This document shows, in pieces, positions 1-7,958 of a stretch of 33,332 nt of DNA. The notes beneath the pieces are model-generated. The model was not told the origin of the DNA and did not search any database. It saw nothing but the letters and a program-made list of their open reading frames with translations. Position numbers and translations under genes: made by a program. Source of the DNA: Terriglobia bacterium (GTDB lineage: Bacteria > Acidobacteriota > Terriglobia > UBA7540). Positions within the stretch are counted from its first letter, which is position 1. Each line of letters begins with the position of its first letter. The stretch covers positions 1 to 33,332 of the forward strand of contig JAIQGB010000049.1 in assembly GCA_020072905.1 (NCBI GenBank), read 5' to 3'.

Positions 1-46
1 AAGTCCATGATACGACGAAGGAGCCGGGCCGCTCAGGACACGTTTC

Positions 47-553
47 TCAACTTTTTTTCATGACCGGCAAATACTCGGACAGGCGCTCCAAGGTCTGTTT
101 TCCGCCTTCGATGGCGCCAAATTCCTTGACCACAAAGTCGCGGTCCTTGGCCGACGCCAGCTCAGCAAAACATTTCGCCGGTCCGCCCCAGAACACCAGG
201 ATCGTCGATTTCCCCTGCGTCGAACAGAGCACAGCCCAGTCCTTCTGGGCTTTCCTGGCGAACTCCCCGGTAATCACATTGTGCGGCGCACTGAACTCGG
301 CCGATTGGGGAATGGTACAACCCCGGCTTTCGAGTTGTTTCATGATTGGAGCCGGGAGTTCCTTGAACTCCGACGGCGAGAGGCGGCTAATCTCCCGCGC
401 GGCTCGCTCCCAATCCTGGTTGGCGGTTGAGCGTCCCTGTCGCGGGAGTCCGGTAGTTGCCGACGCCATGAGCAGCACCGTAAGACTCAAAGCCGCCGGC
501 TGCCAGCGGGAGGATCGCCAGGAGCTCAGCCCAAGCCGCGGCAGCAATCGCAT
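47..553 (-). CDS. Secreted small hypothetical protein
   Basis: I do not recognise a named function for this 168-residue protein. The longer ORF in the track over-extends it. I chose the ATG at 553 because a GGGAGGGTG ribosome binding site sits just upstream and the N-terminus then reads as a signal peptide: basic residues, then a hydrophobic stretch ending near residue 35. The mature part is mixed-charge and soluble. It has two or three cysteines and a conserved-looking core (WAVLCS, then ILVFW) that I associate with secreted hypothetical proteins of Acidobacteriota; that association is from memory. It lies 32 bases downstream of the DUF1080/PHP gene on the same strand, so the two are probably co-transcribed. 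Its role is unknown; a periplasmic location is inferred. Confidence 0.7.
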   Translation of the reverse strand: MRLLPRLGLSSWRSSRWQPAALSLTVLLMASATTGLPRQGRSTANQDWERAAREISRLSPSEFKELPAPIMKQLESRGCTIPQSAEFSAPHNVITGEFARKAQKDWAVLCSTQGKSTILVFWGGPAKCFAELASAKDRDFVVKEFGAIEGGKQTLERLSEYLPVMKKS

Positions 554-585
554 GCACCCTCCCGAAAGCGACCAAGCCTGAACAC

Positions 586-2061
586 TCAGGAACGCCCGCG
601 CTTCTGCACGGGCTTTTCTCCGTCGGGCTTGGGCACGAAGATGTCCTGCCACTCGAGCCCGCATTCCTTGACCATCTGAACACAGTATTCGAGCCGGCCC
701 AATTCCCGGTCGCCGTTGTTGGTACCGAAGGAGAACTTCACGCCCGCCCTCTTGGCCGCCTTGATGAACTTGGCACTCGGAATCCGGTAGTGGCTGTTGA
801 TTTCGATGGCCACGTCGTTGCGCTTCGCGGCTTCGATCACTTTCTGCATCCGCTCCGGCGTCCAAAGCTGGTCGTAATCGCCGGCGATCGCCTCGGGCAG
901 GAACGTGGGGTTGACGTAGATATCGATTGGCTCGTGGTTGAGCACTCCAAGGATGCGGTCCACGCACATGTCTGTGAACTTCTGCTTATCCGTGATCTCC
1001 CCAACCTCTTCCTTGATCCAGAGCCTCATGCGCTTGCCGTTGTCGTCGGTGAAGGTCATGGCGTCGGTGAACGCGTAATCGAACTTGGCGATGGTTTCCT
1101 TGGAGAACAGCTTCACCCATTCCCGACCTTCGCCCTGCATGGCGATGAACACCGGCTGGCCCTTCATCGTCCTGAGGAACTCTTCGGCCGCGGCGTCGTT
1201 AGTGATCGGAAAGCCCAGCCCGCAGTTGATGGCGATCCCGTACATGATGCCGAGGCGCCGCGACTCCGCGAGCGCTTCCTCGAGCGTCAACCCGCCCTTC
1301 AAGTGGACGTGATAATCCACCACCGGGTAATTCTCCGCGTTCATGCGCGCCAGTTCGCGATAGACGTCGTCCACCGCCGGCCGCTCCGCGGCCATCGGCA
1401 GATCATCCGCCAGCGGCTTCACCAGAATGTTGCGGAAGAAGACCTTCGATTTCGGATCGTGGCATTGCAGCGCGAAAGTGCCGCGGTCGAGAATGCGCCC
1501 CGCCGCATCGCCCACGCGCAGGGGCGGGTCGGGCTCGACGTAATCGACAATCAGTGTGTCATTCAGCCAAACCTTCACCTGCTTGGCCCGCACCAGGACG
1601 TGCAACTGGAACCAGTCGTCGTCCTTGACCAGCGCCTTGTAGATGTTGCGGACGCCGTAAAGCGAGCCGGTCTTGCGCCGCTCCACGTAATTCGCATCGC
1701 CCTTTTGCGTGTTGTTGATCTGGACCTCAAAACCCTTCGCCGGCCAATCGTTGGGCTGGAACTTGGTGTGAAAGTAGATGCCGGAATTAGCGCCCGGCCG
1801 CGCCAGGACGTCCGCCTTCAACTCGAAGTTCTTGAAGTCAGCGTTCCGCACGCTGCCCGTGTAGAAAAGGTGCGAGCGCGGGCCATCGGCGGCGATCTGG
1901 CCGTCAACGACTCGGAAGGAACCGCCGTGCTCGCTCGCCTTCCAGCTGTCGAGTGACCGGCCGTCGAAAAGCGGCACCCAGCCGTAATCGCCGCGGAAGA
2001 CGGCCGGCAGGAGAAGGAATGAAGCCAGCAAATCGCGCCGGGAAATGGGAAGCATTGTCAT
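586..2061 (-). CDS. Tat-exported DUF1080 (3-keto-disaccharide hydrolase-like) + PHP-like two-domain protein
   Basis: This 491-residue protein has three parts. Residues about 1-25 form a twin-arginine-type signal (SRRDLLASFLLLPA). Residues about 27-210 match the DUF1080 / 3-keto-disaccharide hydrolase concanavalin-like fold, with the typical openings VPLFDGRSLDSW and GANSGIYFHTKF. Residues about 235-485 resemble a PHP-type metallohydrolase: DYHVHL begins the first metal-binding strand, EINSHYRIPS and SFGTNNGD follow later. The ATG at 2061 is preferred over the upstream start at 2136 because GAAAGGA lies 4-8 bases before it and the Tat signal then falls at the N-terminus. An extracytoplasmic role in sugar-derivative breakdown is inferred from the families. 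The divergent neighbour is a GH20-like glycosidase, which fits carbohydrate use. The exact substrate cannot be read from sequence. Confidence 0.85.
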   Translation of the reverse strand: MTMLPISRRDLLASFLLLPAVFRGDYGWVPLFDGRSLDSWKASEHGGSFRVVDGQIAADGPRSHLFYTGSVRNADFKNFELKADVLARPGANSGIYFHTKFQPNDWPAKGFEVQINNTQKGDANYVERRKTGSLYGVRNIYKALVKDDDWFQLHVLVRAKQVKVWLNDTLIVDYVEPDPPLRVGDAAGRILDRGTFALQCHDPKSKVFFRNILVKPLADDLPMAAERPAVDDVYRELARMNAENYPVVDYHVHLKGGLTLEEALAESRRLGIMYGIAINCGLGFPITNDAAAEEFLRTMKGQPVFIAMQGEGREWVKLFSKETIAKFDYAFTDAMTFTDDNGKRMRLWIKEEVGEITDKQKFTDMCVDRILGVLNHEPIDIYVNPTFLPEAIAGDYDQLWTPERMQKVIEAAKRNDVAIEINSHYRIPSAKFIKAAKRAGVKFSFGTNNGDRELGRLEYCVQMVKECGLEWQDIFVPKPDGEKPVQKRGRS

Positions 2062-2286
2062 AATCCTTTCGAGATGTGTGTAAGCCAGCCAGCGAGTATA
2101 AGCGCGGAAGTGCTTCGCAGCAAATCGCGCCGCCAAGGGCCGCCATACCCTCCGGACAGGAAGTCACTCGCCGTGCCGTGGCTAATGGAATAGGCTTGTC
2201 GAATGCTCAACACTCTTATATCTTTGCGCGCCCTGGCGTTTCCGCCAGATCCCTGGCGAGGAAAGAATTCAAACCGAGGTGTGACC

Positions 2287-3366
2287 ATGAAGCATTGGTG
2301 CATGCGTTTCGCAATCCTGACAGTGCTGGGCCTTTCCGTAGCGGCGGTTTCCCCGGGTGCGGCTTTGGTGCTTCCCGTGCGCGGCCTCAACCTGGGCGCG
2401 CCCAAGCCCGACGAAGTCCCGCAGATGGTGAGCTTTATTCGTGAGGCGCTTCCCAAAGAAGGAGTGAACGTGCTGGTGATGGAGTTCGATTACAACTACC
2501 AGTACACGAGCCATCCCGAGGTGGTTGACCCGGACGCTCTCTCCAAGGACGATGTGAAAGCCATCGTCGAGGCCTGCAAATCGGCGGGAGTGCGGCTGAT
2601 TCCGCTCATCAACCTCCTCGGGCATCAGTCCTGGGCAAAAAAGACCCTGGGCCTGCTGCGCTCGCACCCGGAGTTCGACGAGACGCCGGGAAAATATCCC
2701 AACAACAAAGGCATCTATTGCCGCAGCTATTGCCCGCTGCATTCCGACCTGCACAAGATCGTCTTCGACCTGATGGACGAGCTTGCCGACGTCTGCGAAG
2801 CCGACGCCGTGCACGTGGGCATGGATGAGGTCTTTATTCTCGCCGACCCGGATTGTCCGCGCTGCAAGTCGCGCAATCGCGCCGAGCTCTTCGCGCAGGA
2901 AGTGCGCACGCTTCACGACCATCTGGCGGCGACACATCGTGAGATGTGGATGTGGGGCGACCGGTTCCTCGACGGGGAGGTCATGGGCATCGGCGAATGG
3001 GAAGGCAGCCAGAACGGCACGGCGTTCGCCATCAACATGGTCCCGCGCGATATCGTGATCTGCGACTGGCACTACGAAGCTGTGTCACCCACCGCCGCCT
3101 ATTTCGCCGCGGAGGGGTTCCGCGTCCTCGCAGCGCCCTGGCGCAAGACTGATGTCGCTCTCGGTCAGTTGGATCTGATCTACTCCATCCGGACGCACGC
3201 CGATGAGACCGTCGCTCCCCGCATGCTCGGCGTGCTGCAAACCACTTGGACCGACGCGAAGGATTTCATCAAGGCATATCAGCGGGATAACAAGGCCCCG
3301 AGGAGTGCCGCGGAAGCCGCCTACACCTTCAAGGCCTTGTTCAACACTATTCGCGCCTTGCAGTGA
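2287..3366 (+). CDS. Secreted glycoside hydrolase family 20-like protein (beta-N-acetylhexosaminidase-like)
   Basis: This 359-residue protein begins with a signal peptide (hydrophobic run to about residue 25, then AALVLP). The body resembles a single GH20-type TIM barrel. HVGMDEVF at about residues 175-182 aligns with the GH20 HxGxDE motif, whose adjacent Asp and Glu are the substrate-assisted catalytic pair. LIPLINLLGHQSW matches the barrel strand with the conserved His, and MWMWGDRF and TTWTDAKDF are aromatic active-site-type motifs. It lacks the usual GH20 N-terminal domain and is short for the family. I chose the ATG at 2287 because GAGGTG lies just upstream and the signal peptide then starts cleanly; the track start at 2203 adds an unlikely leader. 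It is divergent from the DUF1080 gene. Substrate (hexosamine or other hexoside) is uncertain. Confidence 0.75.
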   Translation: MKHWCMRFAILTVLGLSVAAVSPGAALVLPVRGLNLGAPKPDEVPQMVSFIREALPKEGVNVLVMEFDYNYQYTSHPEVVDPDALSKDDVKAIVEACKSAGVRLIPLINLLGHQSWAKKTLGLLRSHPEFDETPGKYPNNKGIYCRSYCPLHSDLHKIVFDLMDELADVCEADAVHVGMDEVFILADPDCPRCKSRNRAELFAQEVRTLHDHLAATHREMWMWGDRFLDGEVMGIGEWEGSQNGTAFAINMVPRDIVICDWHYEAVSPTAAYFAAEGFRVLAAPWRKTDVALGQLDLIYSIRTHADETVAPRMLGVLQTTWTDAKDFIKAYQRDNKAPRSAAEAAYTFKALFNTIRALQ

Positions 3367-3635
3367 GCGCGGAAACGATCTGCCAGTTGGCGCCTGATTC
3401 ACTGAATGGTCGTGGTCCGGGGATTCGGGTCGCGGTTTGTTCAACCAGAAGCCGCAGACCTCAAGAGCAGGCCTGCTGCACCGCATGCTCGCTGTCTCCC
3501 AACCGAGAAGGCACGGGCTTCCACAATAAGGCCGCGTCAAGCGCTCTTCGGCCGGACAACCCGGACGAAAGGTTGATTGGAGCGGGGGGCCGGCTGCCCT
3601 ACCCAAGGCCGCCGGGTTCTGTTACTCTTCCCGCG

Positions 3636-4148
3636 ATGGCCACTCCGATTCAGCGCCCGGTACCGGTCTTCCGCATGCCCCCGGTAGCGCTCTGGGTGAC
3701 GGTTTTTGTGGCGCTGCTGCTGCAGACCGTCCTGCCGCTCAAGCTGCCGTTGGCGCGGCTCTTCGACTTCCCGCTGCTGGTGACCATCTACTTCGCGGTC
3801 ATCCGTCGTAACAAACTCTTTGCCATCGGCTTGGGCACGGGAATCGGGCTGCTGCAGGACGCGCTTTCCAACGGCCTGATCGGCATTTTCGGCATGGCCA
3901 AGGGACTGATTGGGTATCTGGCGGCCTCGGCCAGCGTCAAATTCGAGCTCGACGATCTCCTCGGGCGGCTGGCCCTGACGGCGACTCTGGTGCCCATTCA
4001 TGCGCTGTTTCTGAAGCTCCTGCAGCGCGGGCTATTGGAGAATCCCCCGCCCTGGCAGGCGCTCGATCTGGTGAGCGGCTCACTGGTGAACGTCGGCCTG
4101 GGATTGATCCTGTTCCAGATTCTGGATAAGTTTCGGCGCCCGGCATAA
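3636..4148 (+). CDS. mreD: Rod shape-determining protein MreD
   Basis: This 170-residue inner-membrane protein has the size and hydrophobic pattern of MreD. About five to six transmembrane segments are visible (for example VALWVTVFVALLLQTVLP, a helix around LLVTIYFAVI, and a last helix around VNVGLGLILFQIL). GIGLLQDALSNGLIGIFGMAKGL-type spacing matches the conserved MreD segment with an Asp in the third helix. MreD works with MreB, MreC, PBP2 and RodA in the elongasome that builds the lateral wall. The longer track ORF from 3363 reads non-membrane sequence first, so I take the ATG at 3636. mreB and mreC are not in the window, and the usual downstream partner mrdA is about 4.4 kb away, an unusual split. 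No strong Shine-Dalgarno is visible. Confidence 0.85.
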   Translation: MATPIQRPVPVFRMPPVALWVTVFVALLLQTVLPLKLPLARLFDFPLLVTIYFAVIRRNKLFAIGLGTGIGLLQDALSNGLIGIFGMAKGLIGYLAASASVKFELDDLLGRLALTATLVPIHALFLKLLQRGLLENPPPWQALDLVSGSLVNVGLGLILFQILDKFRRPA

Positions 4149-4156
4149 GAAGACAG

Positions 4157-4296
4157 TGCCAAGTGCCAAGTGACGAGTGACGAGGGAAAAAGGATGAAGG
4201 GGGAAGCACGGGGGCTGGAGGCGCAAGGGCGCGGGAACACTCGCCTCGCTGGAACGGTTCTCCTCTTTCCTCCTTCATACTTCACACTTCATCCTT
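4157..4296. repeat. Intergenic short-word inverted repeat after mreD
   Basis: The gap between mreD and the isomerase-like gene holds near-tandem short words (AAGTGCCAAGTGACGAGTGACG) on the left. The right arm is complementary in style, ending CTTCATCCTT (4287-4296), and pairs perfectly with AAGGATGAAG at 4190-4199. It resembles several other intergenic repeats in this window. Function is unknown; a large imperfect stem-loop in the transcript is possible. Confidence 0.5.
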
Positions 4297-4374
4297 GAGA
4301 AACGGCGTGCTAAGATAGCGCGCTGGCTGGGACCCCGCTCAGTGACCCGCAGCCGCCTCGCAGGAGGATCCCTT

Positions 4375-5793
4375 ATGAGCGCAACAACCTTTGGTGTCAT
4401 CATCGGCAATCGTGGTTTTTTCCCCGCCGTCCTGGCGCGTGACGGCCGCGAGGAAATGCTGCAAGTTCTCAAAGAGGCGGGTTACCAGACGGTCTGCCTG
4501 ACGCCTGAGGACACCAAGCACGGCTCGGTCGAAACACTTCAGGAGGCCCGCAAGTGCGCCGACCTTTTCCGCCAACATCGCGACGAGATCGACGGCATCA
4601 TCGTCAGCCTGCCGAATTTCGGCGACGAGCGCGGCGTGGCGAACACCCTGCGCATGGCGGGCCTCGAGGTGCCCGTGCTGGTCCAAGCCTTCCCCGACGA
4701 GCCGGAGAAGATGCTGATGGGCGGCCGGCGGGACAGTTTCTGCGGCAAGATCTCCGCATGCAACAACCTTTGGCAATACGGCATCCACTACACGCTGACG
4801 TCGCAGCACACGGTCTCGCCCAAATCCGATTTTTTTGGAGATGATGTGAAAGCGTTTGCGGCCACTTGCCGCATCCTCAAGGGCCTCAAAAACGCGCGCG
4901 TCGGCGTGCTGGGTGCGCGGCCCGCGGCGTTCAATACCGTGCGCTTCAGCGAAAAGTTGCTGGAGCAGGCGGGCATTTCCGTTGAGACGCTCGACCTGTC
5001 GGAAGTCTTCGGCCGCATCGGTCGGCTCAAGGACGACGACGACAAGGTGCAGGCGAAACTCTCCGGCATCGGCGGCTACGTGCCCACGGCCGGCGTCCCC
5101 GCGCCCTCGCTCCTCAAGATGGCCAAGTTCGGCGTGGTCGTGGACGACTGGATGAAAGACAACGAACTGGCCGGCACCTCTGTTCAGTGCTGGACTGCCA
5201 TGGAGGAATTTTTCGGCGTGGTGCCGTGCACGCTGATGAGCATGATGTCCAACAACCTCCTGCCCAGCGCCTGTGAGACGGACATGGTCGGCATGCTCGG
5301 CATGTACGTCCTGCAACTCGCCTCGGGCGACCCGAGCGCCATCGTCGATTGGAACAACAACTTCGGCGAAGACCCGGACAAGGCCGTCATCTTCCACTGC
5401 TCGAACCTGCCCAAGCATTTCTTCGAGGAAGCCAAGATGGATTTCCAGGAAATCATCGCCGGCTCGGTCGGCAAGGCAAATACCTTCGGAACCGTCGTGG
5501 GCACGCTCAAGGCCGGCCCGCTCACCTTCTGCCGCATCTCCACCGACGATCTGCACGGACGCATGCGCGCTTACATCGGCGAAGGGGAAATCACCAGCGA
5601 TAAACTGAAGAGCTTCGGCGGTTACGGCGTAGTCAGGATTCCGGGCTTGCAGCAGTTGCTCCAGTATATCTGCAACCACGGCTACGAGCACCACGTCGCC
5701 GTCAACCGCAGCCACTTCGGCCGCGCCGTCGTCGACGCCCTCGCCAATTACAAAGGCTGGGAGGTCTACCACCACCAGCCGGCGGGATGCTGA
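4375..5793 (+). CDS. L-fucose / L-arabinose isomerase-family protein
   Basis: This 472-residue cytoplasmic protein looks like the L-fucose isomerase-like family (COG2407 type), which catalyses aldose-ketose interconversion with a divalent metal. Supporting features are the opening IGNRGFFP, the NLWQYGI and GVLGARPAAFNT segments of the second domain, and SACETDMVGMLGMYVLQ, which aligns with the segment carrying the metal-binding Glu. A C-terminal barrel contains HGRMRAYIGEGE and ends NHGYEHHVAVN, a likely His ligand region. The ATG at 4375 has an excellent AGGAGG at 4362-4367. Length fits the family. The gene stands alone between intergenic repeats and may be transferred cargo inside the mre/mrd region. 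Substrate is not decided by sequence. Confidence 0.8.
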   Translation: MSATTFGVIIGNRGFFPAVLARDGREEMLQVLKEAGYQTVCLTPEDTKHGSVETLQEARKCADLFRQHRDEIDGIIVSLPNFGDERGVANTLRMAGLEVPVLVQAFPDEPEKMLMGGRRDSFCGKISACNNLWQYGIHYTLTSQHTVSPKSDFFGDDVKAFAATCRILKGLKNARVGVLGARPAAFNTVRFSEKLLEQAGISVETLDLSEVFGRIGRLKDDDDKVQAKLSGIGGYVPTAGVPAPSLLKMAKFGVVVDDWMKDNELAGTSVQCWTAMEEFFGVVPCTLMSMMSNNLLPSACETDMVGMLGMYVLQLASGDPSAIVDWNNNFGEDPDKAVIFHCSNLPKHFFEEAKMDFQEIIAGSVGKANTFGTVVGTLKAGPLTFCRISTDDLHGRMRAYIGEGEITSDKLKSFGGYGVVRIPGLQQLLQYICNHGYEHHVAVNRSHFGRAVVDALANYKGWEVYHHQPAGC

Positions 5794-5815
5794 ACGTCGT
5801 TCTGACGCCTTCGCT

Positions 5816-5914
5816 TGTCATCCTGAGCGCAGCGAAGGATCTCGGCAGTTCTTGGCCTCAAGCAACTGCTGAGATCCTTCGTCGTCCTGAGGGGCGGGAC
5901 TCCTCAGGATGACA
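5816..5914. repeat. Long imperfect inverted repeat (REP/MITE-like)
   Basis: The left arm starts TGTCATCCTGA (5816-5826) and continues to GCGAAGGATCTC. The right arm has GAGATCCTTCG (5871-5881) and ends TCAGGATGACA (5904-5914). Outer and inner arms pair, and CAGTTCTTG / CAAGCAACTG pair near the tip. I recognise the GTCATCCTGAGCGCAGCGAAGGATCTC type as a dispersed intergenic element of several soil bacteria (from memory). It begins 22 bases after the isomerase-like gene and could act as a terminator-like stem. Confidence 0.7.
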
Positions 5915-5968
5915 CCGTGGGGGCATCGACGGTCAATAGTCAAGAGTCAAAAGTCGAAAACTTCGTAG

Positions 5969-5990
5969 GGGCGGGCCCCCGTGCCCGCCC
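5969..5990. repeat. GC-rich hairpin in the 5794-6174 gene-free stretch
   Basis: The stretch from 5794 to 6174 has no convincing gene. Besides the long inverted repeat at 5816-5914 it holds near-tandem GTCAA words around 5936-5952 and this perfect 8-bp stem (GGGCGGGC, loop CCCCGT, GCCCGCCC) followed by a pyrimidine run TTCTTCTC. It may be another dispersed repeat or a weak terminator. Nothing else could be recognised before the ribosome binding site at 6164. Confidence 0.5.
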
Positions 5991-6174
5991 TTCTTCTCAC
6001 AACCGAAATCTCCAATCTCCTTTCGTCCACGTTCCGGCCCGCAACCCCCCGCGCTTGGGCTCGCAACTCCTTGACTCCCCCCGCAAGGAAGAAGAAAATT
6101 CTTCCCGGGGAATCGCAGGCCTCATAAACCAGGGGTCTGCCCCAGCCCGCCAAATCAGCCATTGGAGGTGTCCC

Positions 6175-6732
6175 GTGAAGGCGGCGTCTGCTCTGCTTTC
6201 TGCGCTTCTCATTCTTTCCTTTGCCGATTCAACGCTCGCACAGGGGGAGCGGAATCCGGAGATAATCATCGACGGCGTAAGTGTATCGCTTGGAATGCCC
6301 GAGCAGACTGTCTTGTCGAAGCTCGGTAGCGAACACCGCGTCGAGAAAGTATCGGGCGACGTGCGCGCCGATATGTGGTTGGTAATGTCCAAACAGGGTC
6401 CGCCCTCGGTATCGTACGGGAGCGTTTCCTTCGAGGATGGAAAGCTCTCGCAGGCTAGTGTGGATTGGGCCAATTCTGCGGACCGGGGAGCATTGGGGTT
6501 TGCCAGGGCTGTCTTAGGCGCACTTTCGAGCGCGGCAGGACAGTTTGGCACCACTTGCACGGTGACAGTGCGGAGGGCACAGACGCCGGGGTCTGACTAT
6601 AATTTCGCCTCTGTAAAGTGTGGCCGCAGAACGGTCGGAATCAGCCTCCTGATGAGCCTTGACGGTAAAATAGTAAGCAGTGCTTTGGTATCCGAAGAAA
6701 TCAGCTCTGTCGGCGGGTCTGCACCCGAGTAA
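6175..6732 (+). CDS. Secreted small hypothetical protein
   Basis: The gene encodes 185 residues from a GTG start at 6175, chosen because GGAGGTG lies at 6164-6170 and because translation then opens with a classical signal peptide (basic residue, hydrophobic stretch, probable cleavage near TLAQG, residues 21-24). The upstream part of the track ORF reads through repeats and is rejected. The mature protein is about 160 residues, soluble, with two cysteines (TTCTVTV and SVKCGRRT) that could form a disulphide. The segment DGVSVSLGMPEQTVLSKLG resembles the start of SmpA/BamE-like small secreted domains, but that is only a pattern impression. No function is assigned. Its neighbours do not inform its role. 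Confidence 0.65.
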   Translation: MKAASALLSALLILSFADSTLAQGERNPEIIIDGVSVSLGMPEQTVLSKLGSEHRVEKVSGDVRADMWLVMSKQGPPSVSYGSVSFEDGKLSQASVDWANSADRGALGFARAVLGALSSAAGQFGTTCTVTVRRAQTPGSDYNFASVKCGRRTVGISLLMSLDGKIVSSALVSEEISSVGGSAPE

Positions 6733-6770
6733 GCGGATGATCCTTCGACCTTGCTCTGTCGAATGACCGG

Positions 6771-7430
6771 CTACTTGCTGCCGGGAGTGAAGTGGCGGGA
6801 AATCGCCCCGGATATTCTCTTGCTGCATTTCTCTAAAACATTTAGCTCTTTCGCTTCGAGAAACCTCACAGAGTCTCCGCGCACAATCGCAACCTCTATG
6901 GGAACGTCCACGCGAGGGTCGAGCCTTGCAACTTCGCTGACGCAAAAGTAAGCCAGAAGCTGGCGCTGGTCGCTCGACATTTTCTGCGAATGGTAGCGAT
7001 ACGCAAAGTAGAGCCCGCCATGCCGCTTAGCTCCTATAGCTTCTGGACGGTTTGAGAAGTGGGGGAAGCTAAACGTTGGAGAAGAGAACATCACAATCTG
7101 AGGTTTTTCGTTCGTGAATCCACAAAGTAGCGCGCTAAATGGCGGTTGCGGCTCCGAATATACAGCCTGATAGACTGCTTTCATTCTCTCTGTAAGGCTC
7201 GACACCCACGCCCGGAAATCTCCAGCACAATTGAACCCCTGTGCTTCCAGCTTTTCCAACAAGCTCAATCCGACATCGCTTCCGGCTACGCAGAACAACC
7301 GGTTCCCGCCCGCTTCCCTGATCTTCCGCCCACTGAAACCATAATAGCCGCCTTCGTCCCCCGCGTAGCCAAGGGTATCCGCCGCGACGACGATTTCATC
7401 TTGACCTGGCAGTGCGATGACGACGCTCAT
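6771..7430 (-). CDS. Stand-alone proteasome-like Ntn-hydrolase (predicted N-terminal Ser nucleophile)
   Basis: This 219-residue protein resembles 20S proteasome beta / HslV-type Ntn hydrolases. Aligning SVVIALPGQDEIVVAAD with the beta-subunit N-terminus places Ser2 at the nucleophile position exposed after Met removal. Asp18 then matches the conserved Asp17, and Lys36 (SGRKI) matches Lys33. FCVAGSDVG corresponds to the conserved AGS turn. The rest (SALLCGFTNEKPQIVMF, then VPIEVAIVRGD near the end) fits the beta-strand sandwich. No propeptide is present and no partner ATPase or alpha subunit lies nearby, so it may be a self-contained amidase or peptidase. The ATG at 7430 is required if Ser2 is the nucleophile; no strong Shine-Dalgarno is visible. 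It is convergent with the secreted protein upstream. Confidence 0.7.
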   Translation of the reverse strand: MSVVIALPGQDEIVVAADTLGYAGDEGGYYGFSGRKIREAGGNRLFCVAGSDVGLSLLEKLEAQGFNCAGDFRAWVSSLTERMKAVYQAVYSEPQPPFSALLCGFTNEKPQIVMFSSPTFSFPHFSNRPEAIGAKRHGGLYFAYRYHSQKMSSDQRQLLAYFCVSEVARLDPRVDVPIEVAIVRGDSVRFLEAKELNVLEKCSKRISGAISRHFTPGSK

Positions 7431-7669
7431 GGGTGGCTAGCTCTTTAGCTCAACCTGGCGGTAGTCCGCTGGTGGCGGATACATCGCGCCTTTTGTGACG
7501 CGTGCAGCAGAATGGCTTCCCGCCACTCACCGAGTGTTGCCGCCGCGTTACCATTCATTGTATACAACGACTTTGAGGGCAATTCAAGGCAGCCTGGAGC
7601 GTGTGAGGGTGGCGCACGCATCGCGTTCTGTGCAATGTGTGCGGTTGAGCCGGCAGGCAAAGCGCCGGC

Positions 7670-7706
7670 TTGCGTTTGCGCAACATGGTCATTATAATAT
7701 GACCAT
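7670..7706 (+). promoter_or_regulatory. Promoter and palindromic operator of the Phd-PIN toxin-antitoxin operon
   Basis: A -35 box TTGCGT (7670-7675) is followed after exactly 17 bases by a perfect -10 box TATAAT (7693-7698). The -10 box is flanked by perfect 8-base inverted arms ATGGTCAT (7685-7692) and ATGACCAT (7699-7706). An operator centred on the -10 box is what antitoxin autorepression would use. The antitoxin ATG follows 19 bases later with GGAGGT at 7715-7720. Confidence 0.75.
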
Positions 7707-7724
7707 GGTCTTTTGGAGGTGTCC

Positions 7725-7958
7725 ATGAAGCAAATGCCGGCGGGGGAGTTCAAGGCGCGGTGCCTGAAAGTAATGGACCAGGTTCACAAAACACGGGAGC
7801 CCGTGGTGATTACCAAGCACGGGAAGCCGGTGGCCAAGCTCGTTCCTGCCGGCAAGCGTGGCGACGATATCTTTGGATGCCTCAAGGGGCAGTTCGAGAT
7901 TGTGGGAGACATTGAGTCGCCCATCGTACCCCCCGAGGAGTGGGAGGCGCTCCGGTGA
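7725..7958 (+). CDS. Type II antitoxin, Phd/YefM family
   Basis: This 77-residue protein has the N-terminal DNA-binding pattern of the Phd/YefM (prevent-host-death) family: MPAGEFKARCLKVMDQV, then EPVVITKHGKPVAKLVP. The C-terminal half (DDIFGCLKGQFEIVGD, ending PPEEWEALR) is the flexible toxin-binding region typical of antitoxins paired with PIN toxins. I use the ATG at 7725 rather than 7713 because GGAGGT is 4 bases upstream of 7725. Its stop overlaps the toxin start by four bases (GTGA), implying translational coupling. It probably represses its own promoter through the palindrome at 7685-7706. Confidence 0.85.
   Translation: MKQMPAGEFKARCLKVMDQVHKTREPVVITKHGKPVAKLVPAGKRGDDIFGCLKGQFEIVGDIESPIVPPEEWEALR

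Noticed and set aside
790-1956. 388-residue plus-strand ORF opposite the DUF1080 gene
   Set aside because: Antisense shadow in GC-rich sequence; composition (Val/Asp/His/Arg) typical of reverse-frame artefacts.
2196-2222. TTGTCG / TATATC as a promoter for the GH20-like gene
   Set aside because: The spacer is only 15 bases and the boxes are weak, so I did not list it as a feature.
4339-5775. 478-residue minus-strand ORF opposite the isomerase-like gene
   Set aside because: It is a codon-structure shadow of a well-supported plus-strand gene; its translation is His/Asp/Val-rich with no recognisable domain.
5997-6560. 187-residue minus-strand ORF overlapping the secreted protein
   Set aside because: It runs through the intergenic repeat and is antisense to a gene with a good ribosome binding site and signal peptide.
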